This document shows, piece by piece, positions 6,401 to 13,989 of a stretch of 19,749 nt of DNA. Position numbers and translations under genes: made by a program. The stretch comes from CAXMNX01 sp964194845. Lineage in GTDB: Bacteria > Pseudomonadota > Alphaproteobacteria > Rhodobacterales > Rhodobacteraceae. The first letter of the stretch is position 1. The number at the start of each line of letters is the position of its first letter. The notes under the pieces are model-generated. The model was given only the letters and a program-made list of their open reading frames with translations. It was not told the origin of the DNA and searched no databases. The DNA lies in contig CAXMNX010000086.1 of NCBI GenBank assembly GCA_964194845.1, forward strand, positions 1-19,749. Direction: 5' to 3'.

Positions 6401-6661
6401 GTGGAAAAAGACCGAAAAGACATGCTGTCGCGCCGCCGTGCGCTGGGACGCATCGGCGCGTTGGCACTGGGTGCCTACGCAGCGCCGTCTTTCACAACGC
6501 TTAGCGTCGCGCGCGCCAGCGATTCGCAAGGCGAATCGGGTACAAGCGACACGAGCGACACAAGCGACACAAGCGACACGAGCGACACGAGCGACACGAG
6601 CGACAGCAGCGAAGCGAGCCTTTGTTCGTCCTCATCGGCCAGCGAAGATTGCGAAAGCTAA
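6401..6661 (+). CDS. small Tat-leader peptide with Thr-Ser-Asp repeats
   Basis: An 86-aa protein with no family I can name. It starts at a GTG with an excellent GAGGAG 7 nt upstream. Residues 10-14 (SRRRA) followed by a hydrophobic stretch to about 38 resemble a twin-arginine signal, with a possible cut after VARA near residue 39. The segment YAAPSFTTLSVARA is typical of small Tat-leader proteins. The mature part is acidic and Ser/Thr-rich: seven exact TSD units (48-68), then SSEASLCSSSSASEDCES with two cysteines. It looks like a substrate rather than an enzyme: no fold, only repeated S/T-acidic sites like those favoured by kinases. The next gene encodes an HPr-kinase-like protein fused to a PqqD-like peptide-binding domain, suggesting a precursor-modifier pair (inference). 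Confidence 0.75.
   Translation: MEKDRKDMLSRRRALGRIGALALGAYAAPSFTTLSVARASDSQGESGTSDTSDTSDTSDTSDTSDTSDSSEASLCSSSSASEDCES
6542..6604 (+). repeat. 9-bp minisatellite, seven units, encoding (Thr-Ser-Asp)7
   Basis: Seven tandem copies of ACN-AGC-GAC lie in frame inside the small peptide gene. Copies differ only at the third base of the Thr codon (ACA or ACG). Near-identity at DNA level points to recent expansion. Slippage would change repeat number by whole TSD units without breaking the frame. Confidence 0.9.
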
Positions 6662-6681
6662 TTTCGCATGTTCAGGACTAG

Positions 6682-6718
6682 GGTCATGCCGCGGTTCAAT
6701 GTATGACGCGGCATGACC
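6682..6718 (+). promoter_or_regulatory. 12-bp perfect hairpin enclosing the start codon of the kinase gene
   Basis: GGTCATGCCGCG (6682-6693) and CGCGGCATGACC (6707-6718) are perfectly complementary, with a 13-nt loop. The ATG of the downstream kinase gene (6713-6715) is inside the 3' arm, and there is no clear ribosome-binding site ahead of it. In mRNA the structure would hide the start codon and could also act as a pause or termination point after the peptide gene. Either would give more peptide than enzyme. No U-tract follows, so a plain intrinsic terminator is less likely. Confidence 0.6.
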
Positions 6719-7966
6719 ACTTCGACTGAACGACAGAGTGACCTGGCCCCCCACTATCTGACATTTGCCGACATCGACGCGCCGCTTATTTTGAACGGCG
6801 ACGCACCGTTGATCGACCTGATCCGCGAGGTGCTGCCGGGCTGGCCGTTCGTCGTCTCGCACAGCGAACCCGACGAAACGCCGTTTTTTACCGTCGACGC
6901 CACGGATAACGACCGGCAGTACCTCTGCCTGGACAAGACAACCGACGGCGCGAAACCCCGCACACTCGACCCGGCCAACGCCGTCTGCGACATGGTTGCC
7001 GCAATGTCCCGTGCCCTGCCGGCGTCGCAAGCGACGCTGATCTGCCTCCATGCCGCAGCAATCGAGGTATCAGGCCGCCTTGTGGTGATCCCAAACGCCC
7101 GGCGGGCCGGGAAAAGCACGCTGGCGGCCTATCTGGCCTACCTTGGCCACCCGGTTTTCACCGACGACTTCCTACCGGTCTCGTTCGACCATCAAGGCAC
7201 ACTGGTTGGTCGTGCAAATGGTGTAAGCCCGCGTTTGCGACTTCCGCTGCCCGACGCGCTGCCCGCCGACTTCAAGATCTGGGCGCTTGGCAATCCCGGG
7301 CCATCAAACAAGCAGTACAAATACCTTTCGCTTGATGGCACGCCACCCGGCGGTACCCAGTTGCCGGTTGGCGCAATCGTTCTGATCGAGCGCGAGGATG
7401 ATGCCAGCGCCGCTGCGCTTCAGGACCTGCCGACCGACGACGCGATGGAAGCCTTGCTGCGGCAAAACTTTACGCGCGACGTGCATTCCGCCGCCGTGCT
7501 TTCCGTCATGGAACGGCTGATGGCCACGCTTCCGGTTAAAAGGCTTCGCTACAGCAACGCACAGGACGCCGCGGCCTGCATTGCCGATACTTTCGGCAAC
7601 TGGGCCACGCCTGTTGAAACCAGTGCAGCCCGCGCAGGGATGGTATTTGAAAGGGCAGCGGAACCCGAAGCCTTGCGCGGCGGCATTCAGTCGGACAAGG
7701 AAATCACCCAGATACCGGGGGCGGCAGCCGCAATCATCGGCGATGCAGTCTACCTGTCCGACCCCAATGGCGCGGGCATTCACCGCTTGAACCCTGTTTC
7801 GCGGGCAATCTGGCTCCTCCTTGGCGAACCGATGACCCCCGACCAGATTGTCGAAGTTCTGCAAATTGCCTTTCCCGACGTTCCGCCATCGGGCATTCGG
7901 GACGACACGACGAGGTTTTTAAGTGATCTCGCCCGCGCTGGTCTGATCCGCCTGAAAGGCGCCTGA
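6713..7966 (+). CDS. HPr-kinase-like protein fused to a C-terminal PqqD-like domain
   Basis: A 417-aa protein. Residues about 105-290 match the HprK-related kinase pattern: LICLHAAAIEVSGRLVVIP, a P-loop ending RAGKSTLAAYLA at 131-142, and the Asp pair in FTDDFLPV at 149-156, followed by VGAIVLIERE. The first P-loop glycine is replaced by Asn128. Residues about 337-417 match PqqD-like RiPP-recognition domains: a beta part (AVYLSDPNGAGIHRLNPVSRAIW) and a helical part ending FLSDLARAGLIRL. In RiPP pathways such domains bind leader peptides, and HprK-like enzymes phosphorylate lasso peptides; family knowledge also includes predicted HprK-related/PqqD peptide systems. The ATG at 6713 is the first start after an in-frame TGA at 6704. 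The nearest likely client is the TSD-repeat peptide just upstream. Target and activity are inferred. Confidence 0.82.
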   Translation: MTTSTERQSDLAPHYLTFADIDAPLILNGDAPLIDLIREVLPGWPFVVSHSEPDETPFFTVDATDNDRQYLCLDKTTDGAKPRTLDPANAVCDMVAAMSRALPASQATLICLHAAAIEVSGRLVVIPNARRAGKSTLAAYLAYLGHPVFTDDFLPVSFDHQGTLVGRANGVSPRLRLPLPDALPADFKIWALGNPGPSNKQYKYLSLDGTPPGGTQLPVGAIVLIEREDDASAAALQDLPTDDAMEALLRQNFTRDVHSAAVLSVMERLMATLPVKRLRYSNAQDAAACIADTFGNWATPVETSAARAGMVFERAAEPEALRGGIQSDKEITQIPGAAAAIIGDAVYLSDPNGAGIHRLNPVSRAIWLLLGEPMTPDQIVEVLQIAFPDVPPSGIRDDTTRFLSDLARAGLIRLKGA

Positions 7967-8021
7967 TTACTGCTGCCAGCCGCAGTTGACAGTTCGTCAC
8001 TGAGCGCGCATTCGCCTGCCG

Positions 8022-9254
8022 ATGAGCACGCTGACCCGAAACCGTTCCTACCGGCTTTTGTTTACCGCTACCGGCATTTCAAACCTTGGCGACGGCGTAT
8101 CTGCCCTGGCACTGCCCTGGCTGGCGACGCTGATCACCCGCGATGCAACGCTGATCGCCTTTGTCGCATTTGCCACGCGCTTGCCGTGGTTTTTACTGTC
8201 TATACTAGCGGGTGCATTCGTTGACCGCAGCGACAGAAAGCGCCTGATCGTTCAGGCCGACGTCTTCCGAACGCTGCTGACGGGCGGGATCATCGCGCTG
8301 ATTTTCGTGATGCCGGAATTTCCACCGTCACAGGGCGAAACAACCTTCATTCTCGCACTTTCAACCCTCGCGTTTCTTCTGGGAACAGCCGAAGTTCTTC
8401 GCGACAACGCCGCGCAGACGCTTTTGCCGTCGATTGTCGCCAAGCAAGACCTGGAAACCGCGAACGGCCAGCTTTGGAGCGTCGAACAGGTGATGGGCTC
8501 GTTTGTCGGCCCGCCGCTTGCAGGCGTGCTGATCGCGCTCGCTGTGCCCGCGCCGTTTCTGCTTGATGCCGTCACATTTGCTCTGGCCACCTGGTTGGTG
8601 TGGTCCATCGCCTTGCCGCCGAGAACGGCACCGCCAAAACGCGCGCTCATGACCGAAATTGGCGAGGGCTGGCATTGGATGCGCACCCACCCGATGGTCC
8701 TTCGTGTTGCAATAATTTTGGGGCTTCTGAACGGGGCAGTGTTCATGTCGCTTACTGTGCTTATTCTTGTCAGCCAGGAAATTCTGAACCTTTCAGCATT
8801 TGGTCACGGCGCGCTATTGACGGCAGGTGCTGCGGGTGGCGTGGTCGGCGGGCTATTGGGGCCGCGCATTGTCGCGCGGCTGGGTGCGGTGAACAGCGTC
8901 CGGCTGGCGCTTGTGACGTTTCCCATCCCATATCTGGTCATCGGTGTGACCGCCTCGCCGGTTCTTGTCGGTCTGGCACTTTTCTTCGAGATGCTGGCGG
9001 GGCTGGTTTGGAACATTGTCACGGTGTCATGGCGCCAGCGCATTATCCCGGACGAGATCCTTGGCCGCGTGAACAGCCTTTATCGGTTTTTCGGCTGGGG
9101 CATGATGCCGTTCGGCGCGCTGGCGGGTGGCCTGATCGTCAGCTTCGCCGTGCCCGAATTTGGCCGCGAATGGGCGCTTCGCGCGCCCTTCTTTGCGGCC
9201 TCAGCGGCATGTTTGCTATTGGCGATCTGGGGCTGGCGGCGCATTCGGATTTAG
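8022..9254 (+). CDS. MFS transporter (EntS/MFS_3-type exporter)
   Basis: A 410-aa inner-membrane protein with about 12 hydrophobic segments. The opening RSYRLLFTATGISNLGDGVSALALPWLA is typical of the MFS_3 subgroup, which includes the enterobactin exporter EntS and macrolide or drug exporters. MFS motif A appears as GAFVDRSDRKR at 64-74 between helices 2 and 3. The central loop (PPRTAPPKRALMTEIGEGWHW, about 200-220) separates the two halves. It is 55 nt downstream of the kinase-PqqD gene, same strand, likely one transcript. Context suggests it exports a product of the cassette or gives self-protection, but the substrate cannot be read from sequence. Confidence 0.85.
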   Translation: MSTLTRNRSYRLLFTATGISNLGDGVSALALPWLATLITRDATLIAFVAFATRLPWFLLSILAGAFVDRSDRKRLIVQADVFRTLLTGGIIALIFVMPEFPPSQGETTFILALSTLAFLLGTAEVLRDNAAQTLLPSIVAKQDLETANGQLWSVEQVMGSFVGPPLAGVLIALAVPAPFLLDAVTFALATWLVWSIALPPRTAPPKRALMTEIGEGWHWMRTHPMVLRVAIILGLLNGAVFMSLTVLILVSQEILNLSAFGHGALLTAGAAGGVVGGLLGPRIVARLGAVNSVRLALVTFPIPYLVIGVTASPVLVGLALFFEMLAGLVWNIVTVSWRQRIIPDEILGRVNSLYRFFGWGMMPFGALAGGLIVSFAVPEFGREWALRAPFFAASAACLLLAIWGWRRIRI

Positions 9255-9352
9255 TATTCAGACGCATTTCAGGTCAACCCAAACCCGATCTTCCCCTTTA
9301 CTTTCAATTAACTAGCCCGTCACGGTCAGTGCCGCCAATGGGATACAGGAAA

Positions 9353-9374
9353 AATGTTTCGCGCGCGAAACATT
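9353..9374 (-). terminator. palindromic terminator downstream of smc
   Basis: AATGTTTC (9353-9360), GCGCGC, GAAACATT (9367-9374) form a perfect 22-bp palindrome. Read on the minus strand it runs into five T residues and CC, fitting an intrinsic terminator for smc. A second hairpin, ACGATTTC (9382-9389) / GAAATCGT (9396-9403), lies between it and the smc stop. The MFS gene converges on this gap from the other side, so the element may also stop read-through from the plus strand, although no T-run follows there. Confidence 0.55.
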
Positions 9375-9408
9375 CTCCACCACGATTTCAACGCGGAAAT
9401 CGTTAACT

Positions 9409-12400
9409 TCAGGCCACCATCGCTTCGGCTTTTTTAAGATCGACCGACACCAGCTGGCTGACGCCCTGTTCGGCCATCGTCACGCCGAAAAGCCGGTCCA
9501 TCCGTGCCATCGTCACCGCATGGTGCGTGATGATCAGAAACCGGGTGTCGGTGCGGCGGCACATCTCGTCCAGCAGGTCGCAGAACCGGGCGACGTTCGC
9601 GTCGTCCAGCGGCGCGTCGACCTCGTCAAGCACGCAGATCGGGGCCGGATTTGCCAGGAAGACGGCAAAGATCAGGGCGATTGCCGTCAGCGTCTGTTCG
9701 CCGCCCGACAACAGCGAAATTGTCGACAGTTTCTTGCCGGGCGGCTGGCACATGATCTCAAGCCCGGCTTCCAGCGGATCATCGCTTTCGACCAAAACCA
9801 GCTTGGCTTCGCCGCCGCCAAAAAGGTGCTTGAACAGCAACCCGAAGTTGCTGTTCACCTCTTCGAACGCGGTCAAAAGCCGCTCGCGGCCCTCTTTGTT
9901 CAAACTGGCAATACCGCCCCTAAGCGTGCGGATTGCCGCTTCCAGATCGGTTTTCTCGGTCAAAAGCGCGTCGTGCTCCTCTTCGACTTCGCGCGCGTCT
10001 TCCTCGGCGCGCAGGTTGACCGCGCCCAATGCGTCGCGACTACGGCGAAGGCGCAGAACATCCGCTTCAATCGTATCTGCCGACGGAAGCTTATCGGGGT
10101 CCGCATCCAGCGTTTCCAAAAGCTTATCCGGCGTCGTTTCCTGTTCTTCGGCAATCCTCTCGGCGGCCGCAGTAACAGTTTCGCGTGCCGCCTCGGCGCG
10201 GGCTTCTGCCGCCGCACGATGCTCGCGGGCGTCGGACGCGCGGCGCTCGGCGGCCCGCTCGGCTTCTTTTGCGTCCCGATCAGCGGTTTCGGCCATCGCG
10301 AGCGCGTCGGCAGCGGTGCGTCGGCGCGCTTCGGCGTCGGTCAGTGTTTCGGCCAGGGCCTCCCGCTGTTCGGCCACGCGCGCAGGCGCGCCTTGCGCAA
10401 CCGAAAGTTCAGCTTCAGATGCTTCGCGCCGTTCGGCCAGTTCGGCGATACGCGTGCCCGCGCTTTCCAGCCGCCTTTGCCAGGTCGCACTTTCGCGGGC
10501 GATTTCGGTCAGGCGTTTCTCGCGCGATTCGCCGTCGCGCTTCAGTTCTTCGTGCGCCGAACGACGGGCCATCATCGTCATCCGCGCCGCCTCGACCGTC
10601 ACTTTGAGGTCTTCGCTGGTGGCGCGCAATTCGTCCAGATCGTCAAGGTCCGCCAGCCCGCGGTCGGCCTCGGCCAGACGTTGCCGCGCGGTGGTGGCTT
10701 CGTCGCCGTGCCGTCGGGCGGCCAATTCAGCGGCCTCGCGCCTGCCTTCGGTGATATTGCGGTCGGCTTCGGCGCGGGAAAGTGCGCGGTTCGCTTCGGT
10801 CAGACGGTGATCGGCATTTCGCCGTGCATCGCGCGCTTGCGTTACCTTGTTGGCCAGGTCGTCCAGTTCGACCCGCAGGTGATCGTGGGCGCGTGCTGAA
10901 CCATCGGATCGCGCGCGCGCGGCTTCCAGGTCTTTTTTCAATGCTTCCAGGCGGTTGAGCTGCTCGAGCCTGAGTGCTGCCGCAGATGGTGCGTCACCGC
11001 TGCCCGACCTGAAACCATCCCAGCGCCAAAGATCGCCTTTGGCGGACACAAGCCGCTGACCGGGCAGTAGATCGGCCTGTTGCCGCGCGCCGTCGCCGCG
11101 GTCAACAAGTCCAACCTGACTCAGCCTGCGAGCCAGAACCGGCGGAACCGAGACGTGATTGGTCAGTGCTGCGACGCCCTTCGGCAGCGATTGCGGCTTT
11201 GAGTATCCCGGAAGCGTTGCCCAGCCCGATGCGCCGTTGCCGTCGACAGCAGGTGCGCGCAGATCATCGGCCAGCGCTGCCCCCAGCGCTTTCTCGTAGC
11301 CCGATTTGACCGAGAGCAGGTCCATGACCTGGCCGCCTTCGGCAGTGTCGCGGTCAACCAGGCTTGCAAGCGCTCCAACCTCGGCCTCAAGCGCCTTCAT
11401 TTCGCCGTCGGCGGCTGACCGTTCGGCGCGGGCTTCGGACTCGCGCGCCTGCGCCGCTTCGCGGCCGTCATCCACCGTTACCAGGGCCGCTTCGGCCGCA
11501 CTCGCGGCGTCGGTTGCGGCGGCGAGCGCTATTTCAGCGGTGCCGAAGCCCTCGCTTGCTATTTTCAGATCGTTTGCGGCGGCCCCGGCCTCGGCGCGGG
11601 CTTTTTCTTCGGCGGTTTCGCTGCGGTCGAGCGTTGTTTTGGCGTCATCGAGAAGCCGCTGAGCCGATTGGTGCCGTGCGGCAAGCCGGGCGACGTCTTC
11701 GGTCAAGGTGGAGAGGTCACTTTCACGGTCCCGCAATATCCGCGCCGCCCGATGCGCTTCTTGCGATGCCGCGTCGATGGCGGTCTCATGGCCCTCGCCT
11801 GAGGCCAAAAGATCGGCGCTCTCGTGCGTCAGATTTTCCAGCGTATCGCCCGCATCCGCGTTCAGCGCGCCTTCGCGTTCGGCATCTGCTGTCAGCTGCG
11901 CAATCCGCGCTTCCAGAGTTTCAATCGCACGGGTTGCGCGCGCTTCTTCTTCATCCAGCTGCCCAATCTGGACCTGGATCCGGTTCAAAAGCGCGCCAGC
12001 AACGGCGGCTTCTTCGCGCAAAGGCGGCAAAGCTTCTTCCGCCTTTGCCCGTTCACCAGAGGTCGCGCGCGAAAGACGTTCGGCTTCGGCGGCGGCCCGC
12101 GAACGTTCGGCCAGATCCGCATCCGCCTCGGTTCTGGCGCTTTCAGCCTCGCGCCATTTCAGATAGAGCAAAAGCCCCTCGGCGTGGCGAAGCAGAGCGC
12201 CGATCTTGCGATACCGTTTCGCCTGCCGGGCCTGACGCACGAGCGAGGCCAGTTGTGTCGCCAGTTGTTCAATCACATCGTCGACGCGACGAAGGTTCGT
12301 CTCGGCCCCGTTCAGCTTCAATTCAGCCTCGTGGCGGCGCTGATAAAGACCGGAGATCCCGGCGGCCTCTTCCAGAATGCGCCGCCGCGACTTTGGCTTT

Positions 12401-12864
12401 GCGTTGATCAGTTCGGCAATCTGACCCTGACGCACCAGTGCTGGTGAATGGGCACCGGTTGAGGCATCGGCAAAAAGCATCTGCACGTCGCGGGCGCGCA
12501 CGTCCCGTGCGTTGACCTTGAAAGCGCTGCCTGCGTCGCGGGTAATGCGGCGCACAATCTCAAGCGCTTCTGCGTCGTTGAACCCCGTGGGGGCAAGGCG
12601 ATCCTTATTGTCGATGATCAGTCCGACTTCGGCGAAGTTTCGCGCCGGGCGGGTCGCGGCACCGGCAAAGATCACGTCCTCCATGCCGCCGCCGCGCATT
12701 GCTGTGGGCCGGTTTTCGCCCATCACCCAGCGCAACGCTTCGAGCAAGTTTGACTTGCCGCAGCCGTTCGGGCCGACAACGCCAGTCAGCCCGTCTACGA
12801 TCAGCAGATCGGTAGGATCAACGAAGCTTTTGAAGCCATTGAGGCGAAGACGGGAAAAACGCAA
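9409..12864 (-). CDS. smc: chromosome segregation protein SMC
   Basis: SMC is the ATPase of the condensin-like complex with ScpA and ScpB that extrudes DNA loops and aligns chromosome arms. The 1151-aa length is normal for alphaproteobacteria. Seen: N-terminal LNGFKSF and Walker A GPNGCGKSN at 31-39, and the R-loop region with GENRPTAMRGGG soon after. Long Ala/Glu/Arg-rich coiled coils flank a hinge around 490-610. The ABC signature LSGGEQ lies near 1052, Walker B ICVLDEVDAPLDD near 1076, and the switch ITHH near 1111. The start is a TTG (12862-12864); an in-frame TGA two codons upstream excludes a longer form, and an AGGG lies about 10 nt before it. Long open frames on the opposite strand are shadows of the biased codon use. 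Confidence 0.97.
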   Translation of the reverse strand: MRFSRLRLNGFKSFVDPTDLLIVDGLTGVVGPNGCGKSNLLEALRWVMGENRPTAMRGGGMEDVIFAGAATRPARNFAEVGLIIDNKDRLAPTGFNDAEALEIVRRITRDAGSAFKVNARDVRARDVQMLFADASTGAHSPALVRQGQIAELINAKPKSRRRILEEAAGISGLYQRRHEAELKLNGAETNLRRVDDVIEQLATQLASLVRQARQAKRYRKIGALLRHAEGLLLYLKWREAESARTEADADLAERSRAAAEAERLSRATSGERAKAEEALPPLREEAAVAGALLNRIQVQIGQLDEEEARATRAIETLEARIAQLTADAEREGALNADAGDTLENLTHESADLLASGEGHETAIDAASQEAHRAARILRDRESDLSTLTEDVARLAARHQSAQRLLDDAKTTLDRSETAEEKARAEAGAAANDLKIASEGFGTAEIALAAATDAASAAEAALVTVDDGREAAQARESEARAERSAADGEMKALEAEVGALASLVDRDTAEGGQVMDLLSVKSGYEKALGAALADDLRAPAVDGNGASGWATLPGYSKPQSLPKGVAALTNHVSVPPVLARRLSQVGLVDRGDGARQQADLLPGQRLVSAKGDLWRWDGFRSGSGDAPSAAALRLEQLNRLEALKKDLEAARARSDGSARAHDHLRVELDDLANKVTQARDARRNADHRLTEANRALSRAEADRNITEGRREAAELAARRHGDEATTARQRLAEADRGLADLDDLDELRATSEDLKVTVEAARMTMMARRSAHEELKRDGESREKRLTEIARESATWQRRLESAGTRIAELAERREASEAELSVAQGAPARVAEQREALAETLTDAEARRRTAADALAMAETADRDAKEAERAAERRASDAREHRAAAEARAEAARETVTAAAERIAEEQETTPDKLLETLDADPDKLPSADTIEADVLRLRRSRDALGAVNLRAEEDAREVEEEHDALLTEKTDLEAAIRTLRGGIASLNKEGRERLLTAFEEVNSNFGLLFKHLFGGGEAKLVLVESDDPLEAGLEIMCQPPGKKLSTISLLSGGEQTLTAIALIFAVFLANPAPICVLDEVDAPLDDANVARFCDLLDEMCRRTDTRFLIITHHAVTMARMDRLFGVTMAEQGVSQLVSVDLKKAEAMVA

Positions 12865-12879
12865 TGATCAAAGGCCCTG

Positions 12880-12899
12880 GGTCACTGATTCCGGTGACC
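12880..12899. promoter_or_regulatory. inverted repeat with a GANTC site just upstream of smc
   Basis: GGTCAC (12880-12885) and GTGACC (12894-12899) are perfect arms around an 8-nt centre that contains GATTC (12887-12891), a CcrM-type methylation site in alphaproteobacteria. It lies 16 nt before the smc start codon, so it could be an operator or an mRNA hairpin close to the start. Two more GANTC sites are at 12924-12928 and 13094-13098. Confidence 0.35.
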
Positions 12900-12963
12900 A
12901 AGTGTCCGCGCCGCGCGTTTGAGAGTCAATGTCGGACGCAATGGAAGGTGTGTTTTAGGCGAG

Positions 12964-12972
12964 TTATCCACA
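12964..12972 (+). promoter_or_regulatory. consensus DnaA box
   Basis: TTATCCACA matches the DnaA 9-mer TTATNCACA exactly. It is in the gap between smc and the divergent hydratase gene, about 100 nt upstream of smc. One box is not an origin. DnaA could act as a transcription factor for smc, or the match could be chance. Confidence 0.4.
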
Positions 12973-13126
12973 AGATGTTGGGCAGGGTCCGAATTTTGCG
13001 CAGTTCAGAGCCAGATGAAACTGGATTAGGCCGCGTGATATTAACCCTGACCGGCGCATCGGCCCCGGATCGCGCCTGCCTCTCGGTGATTGCGAATCTC
13101 GCGCGGCGACCATAGCGTCGGCGCCG

Positions 13127-13912
13127 ATGGAAGATATCTCCACAGAGACCCTCAAAGACCGCGTTGATCCCGGGCGCGCAGCGGCGCTTTTGGCGACGCT
13201 TGATATCGAGCGCGGTGCCGAGGTGGGCGCGGTGTTGCCGCCGTTTGCGCATCTGGCGTTTTTCTGGGAGCCGGTGACCGAGGCGGGTCTGGGCCGCGAC
13301 GGTCACGCGCATCTGGGCGGGTTGATCCCGGATCTGGGGTTGCCGCTAAGGATGTGGGCCGGCGGACGGCTGACGTTTCACGCGCCGTTTCGGGCCGGGG
13401 TTGCGGCAGAACGGGTGTCGCGCGTTGCAGGAGTTACGCGGAAAGAGGGACAAAGCGGTAAGCTGGCCTTTGTCACCCTGCGCCACGAGATCCGCCAGCG
13501 CGGTGCGCCGGTGGTGACCGAAGATCAGGATATTGTCTATCGCGAAGCGGGGTCGATATCGGGCGATCCGCCGGTTGAGACCGGCGAGGCCGACGAGCGC
13601 CGCGCGCTGAGGCTGAGCGAGATTACGCTGTTTCGCTATTCCGCACTGACGTTCAATGCGCACCGCATTCATTACGATGCGGAGTATTGTCGCGAGGAAG
13701 GCTATGGCGGGCTGGTGGTCCATGGGCCGCTGCTGGCGACGCGGCTGGCGATGTTCGCCGAAGAGACATTGGGTGGGTTGGCGCGGTTTTCGTTCCGCGC
13801 GACGGCACCGTTGATCCTGGGCGATGTTGCGTGGTTGTGTCGGGCAGGCGAGCGATATTGGGTTGAGGGGCCAAGGCGACGGATTTGCATGACAGCTGAG
13901 GCCGCCGTCTAG
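13127..13912 (+). CDS. FAS1-like / MaoC double-hotdog acyl-CoA hydratase
   Basis: A 261-aa cytoplasmic protein of the mesaconyl-C4-CoA / 3-methylfumaryl-CoA (itaconyl-CoA) hydratase type, which adds water across the double bond of branched enoyl-CoA dicarboxylates. The N-terminal half resembles a FAS1 dehydratase hotdog (PPFAHLAFFWEPV at 38-50, MWAGGRLTFHAPFRAG at 76-91). The C-terminal half has the family signature FRYSALTFNAHRIHYD at 169-184, with the likely active-site Asn and His, then GYGGLVVHGPLLA at 192-204. The ATG at 13127 has only a weak ribosome-binding site. It stands alone between smc and a terminator, so context does not reveal the pathway; the exact substrate is unsure. Confidence 0.8.
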   Translation: MEDISTETLKDRVDPGRAAALLATLDIERGAEVGAVLPPFAHLAFFWEPVTEAGLGRDGHAHLGGLIPDLGLPLRMWAGGRLTFHAPFRAGVAAERVSRVAGVTRKEGQSGKLAFVTLRHEIRQRGAPVVTEDQDIVYREAGSISGDPPVETGEADERRALRLSEITLFRYSALTFNAHRIHYDAEYCREEGYGGLVVHGPLLATRLAMFAEETLGGLARFSFRATAPLILGDVAWLCRAGERYWVEGPRRRICMTAEAAV

Positions 13913-13916
13913 CTGA

Positions 13917-13946
13917 GTGCGCTTTTCGCGCACACGCCTTATTTTT
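13917..13946 (+). terminator. intrinsic terminator of the hydratase gene
   Basis: GTGCGC (13917-13922) pairs with GCGCAC (13928-13933) around TTTTC. After ACGCC, a T-rich run (TTATTTTT, 13939-13946) follows. It starts 5 nt past the stop codon and lies between convergent genes. Confidence 0.55.
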
Positions 13947-13989
13947 ATGCCTCTGGCGGACGTATTTTCAGAAAAGATGAAGTGGTGGT

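Noticed and set aside
6542..6604. CRISPR-like array
   Set aside because: Units are 9 bp, contiguous and in frame, with no spacers; it is a coding minisatellite.
9520..12447. Very long open frames on the plus strand opposite smc (up to about 460 codons)
   Set aside because: They are Arg/Ser/Ala-rich antisense shadows of the high-GC smc codons; smc itself has all motifs in order.
12964..12972. Replication origin
   Set aside because: Only one DnaA box and no AT-rich unwinding region or origin-linked genes nearby.
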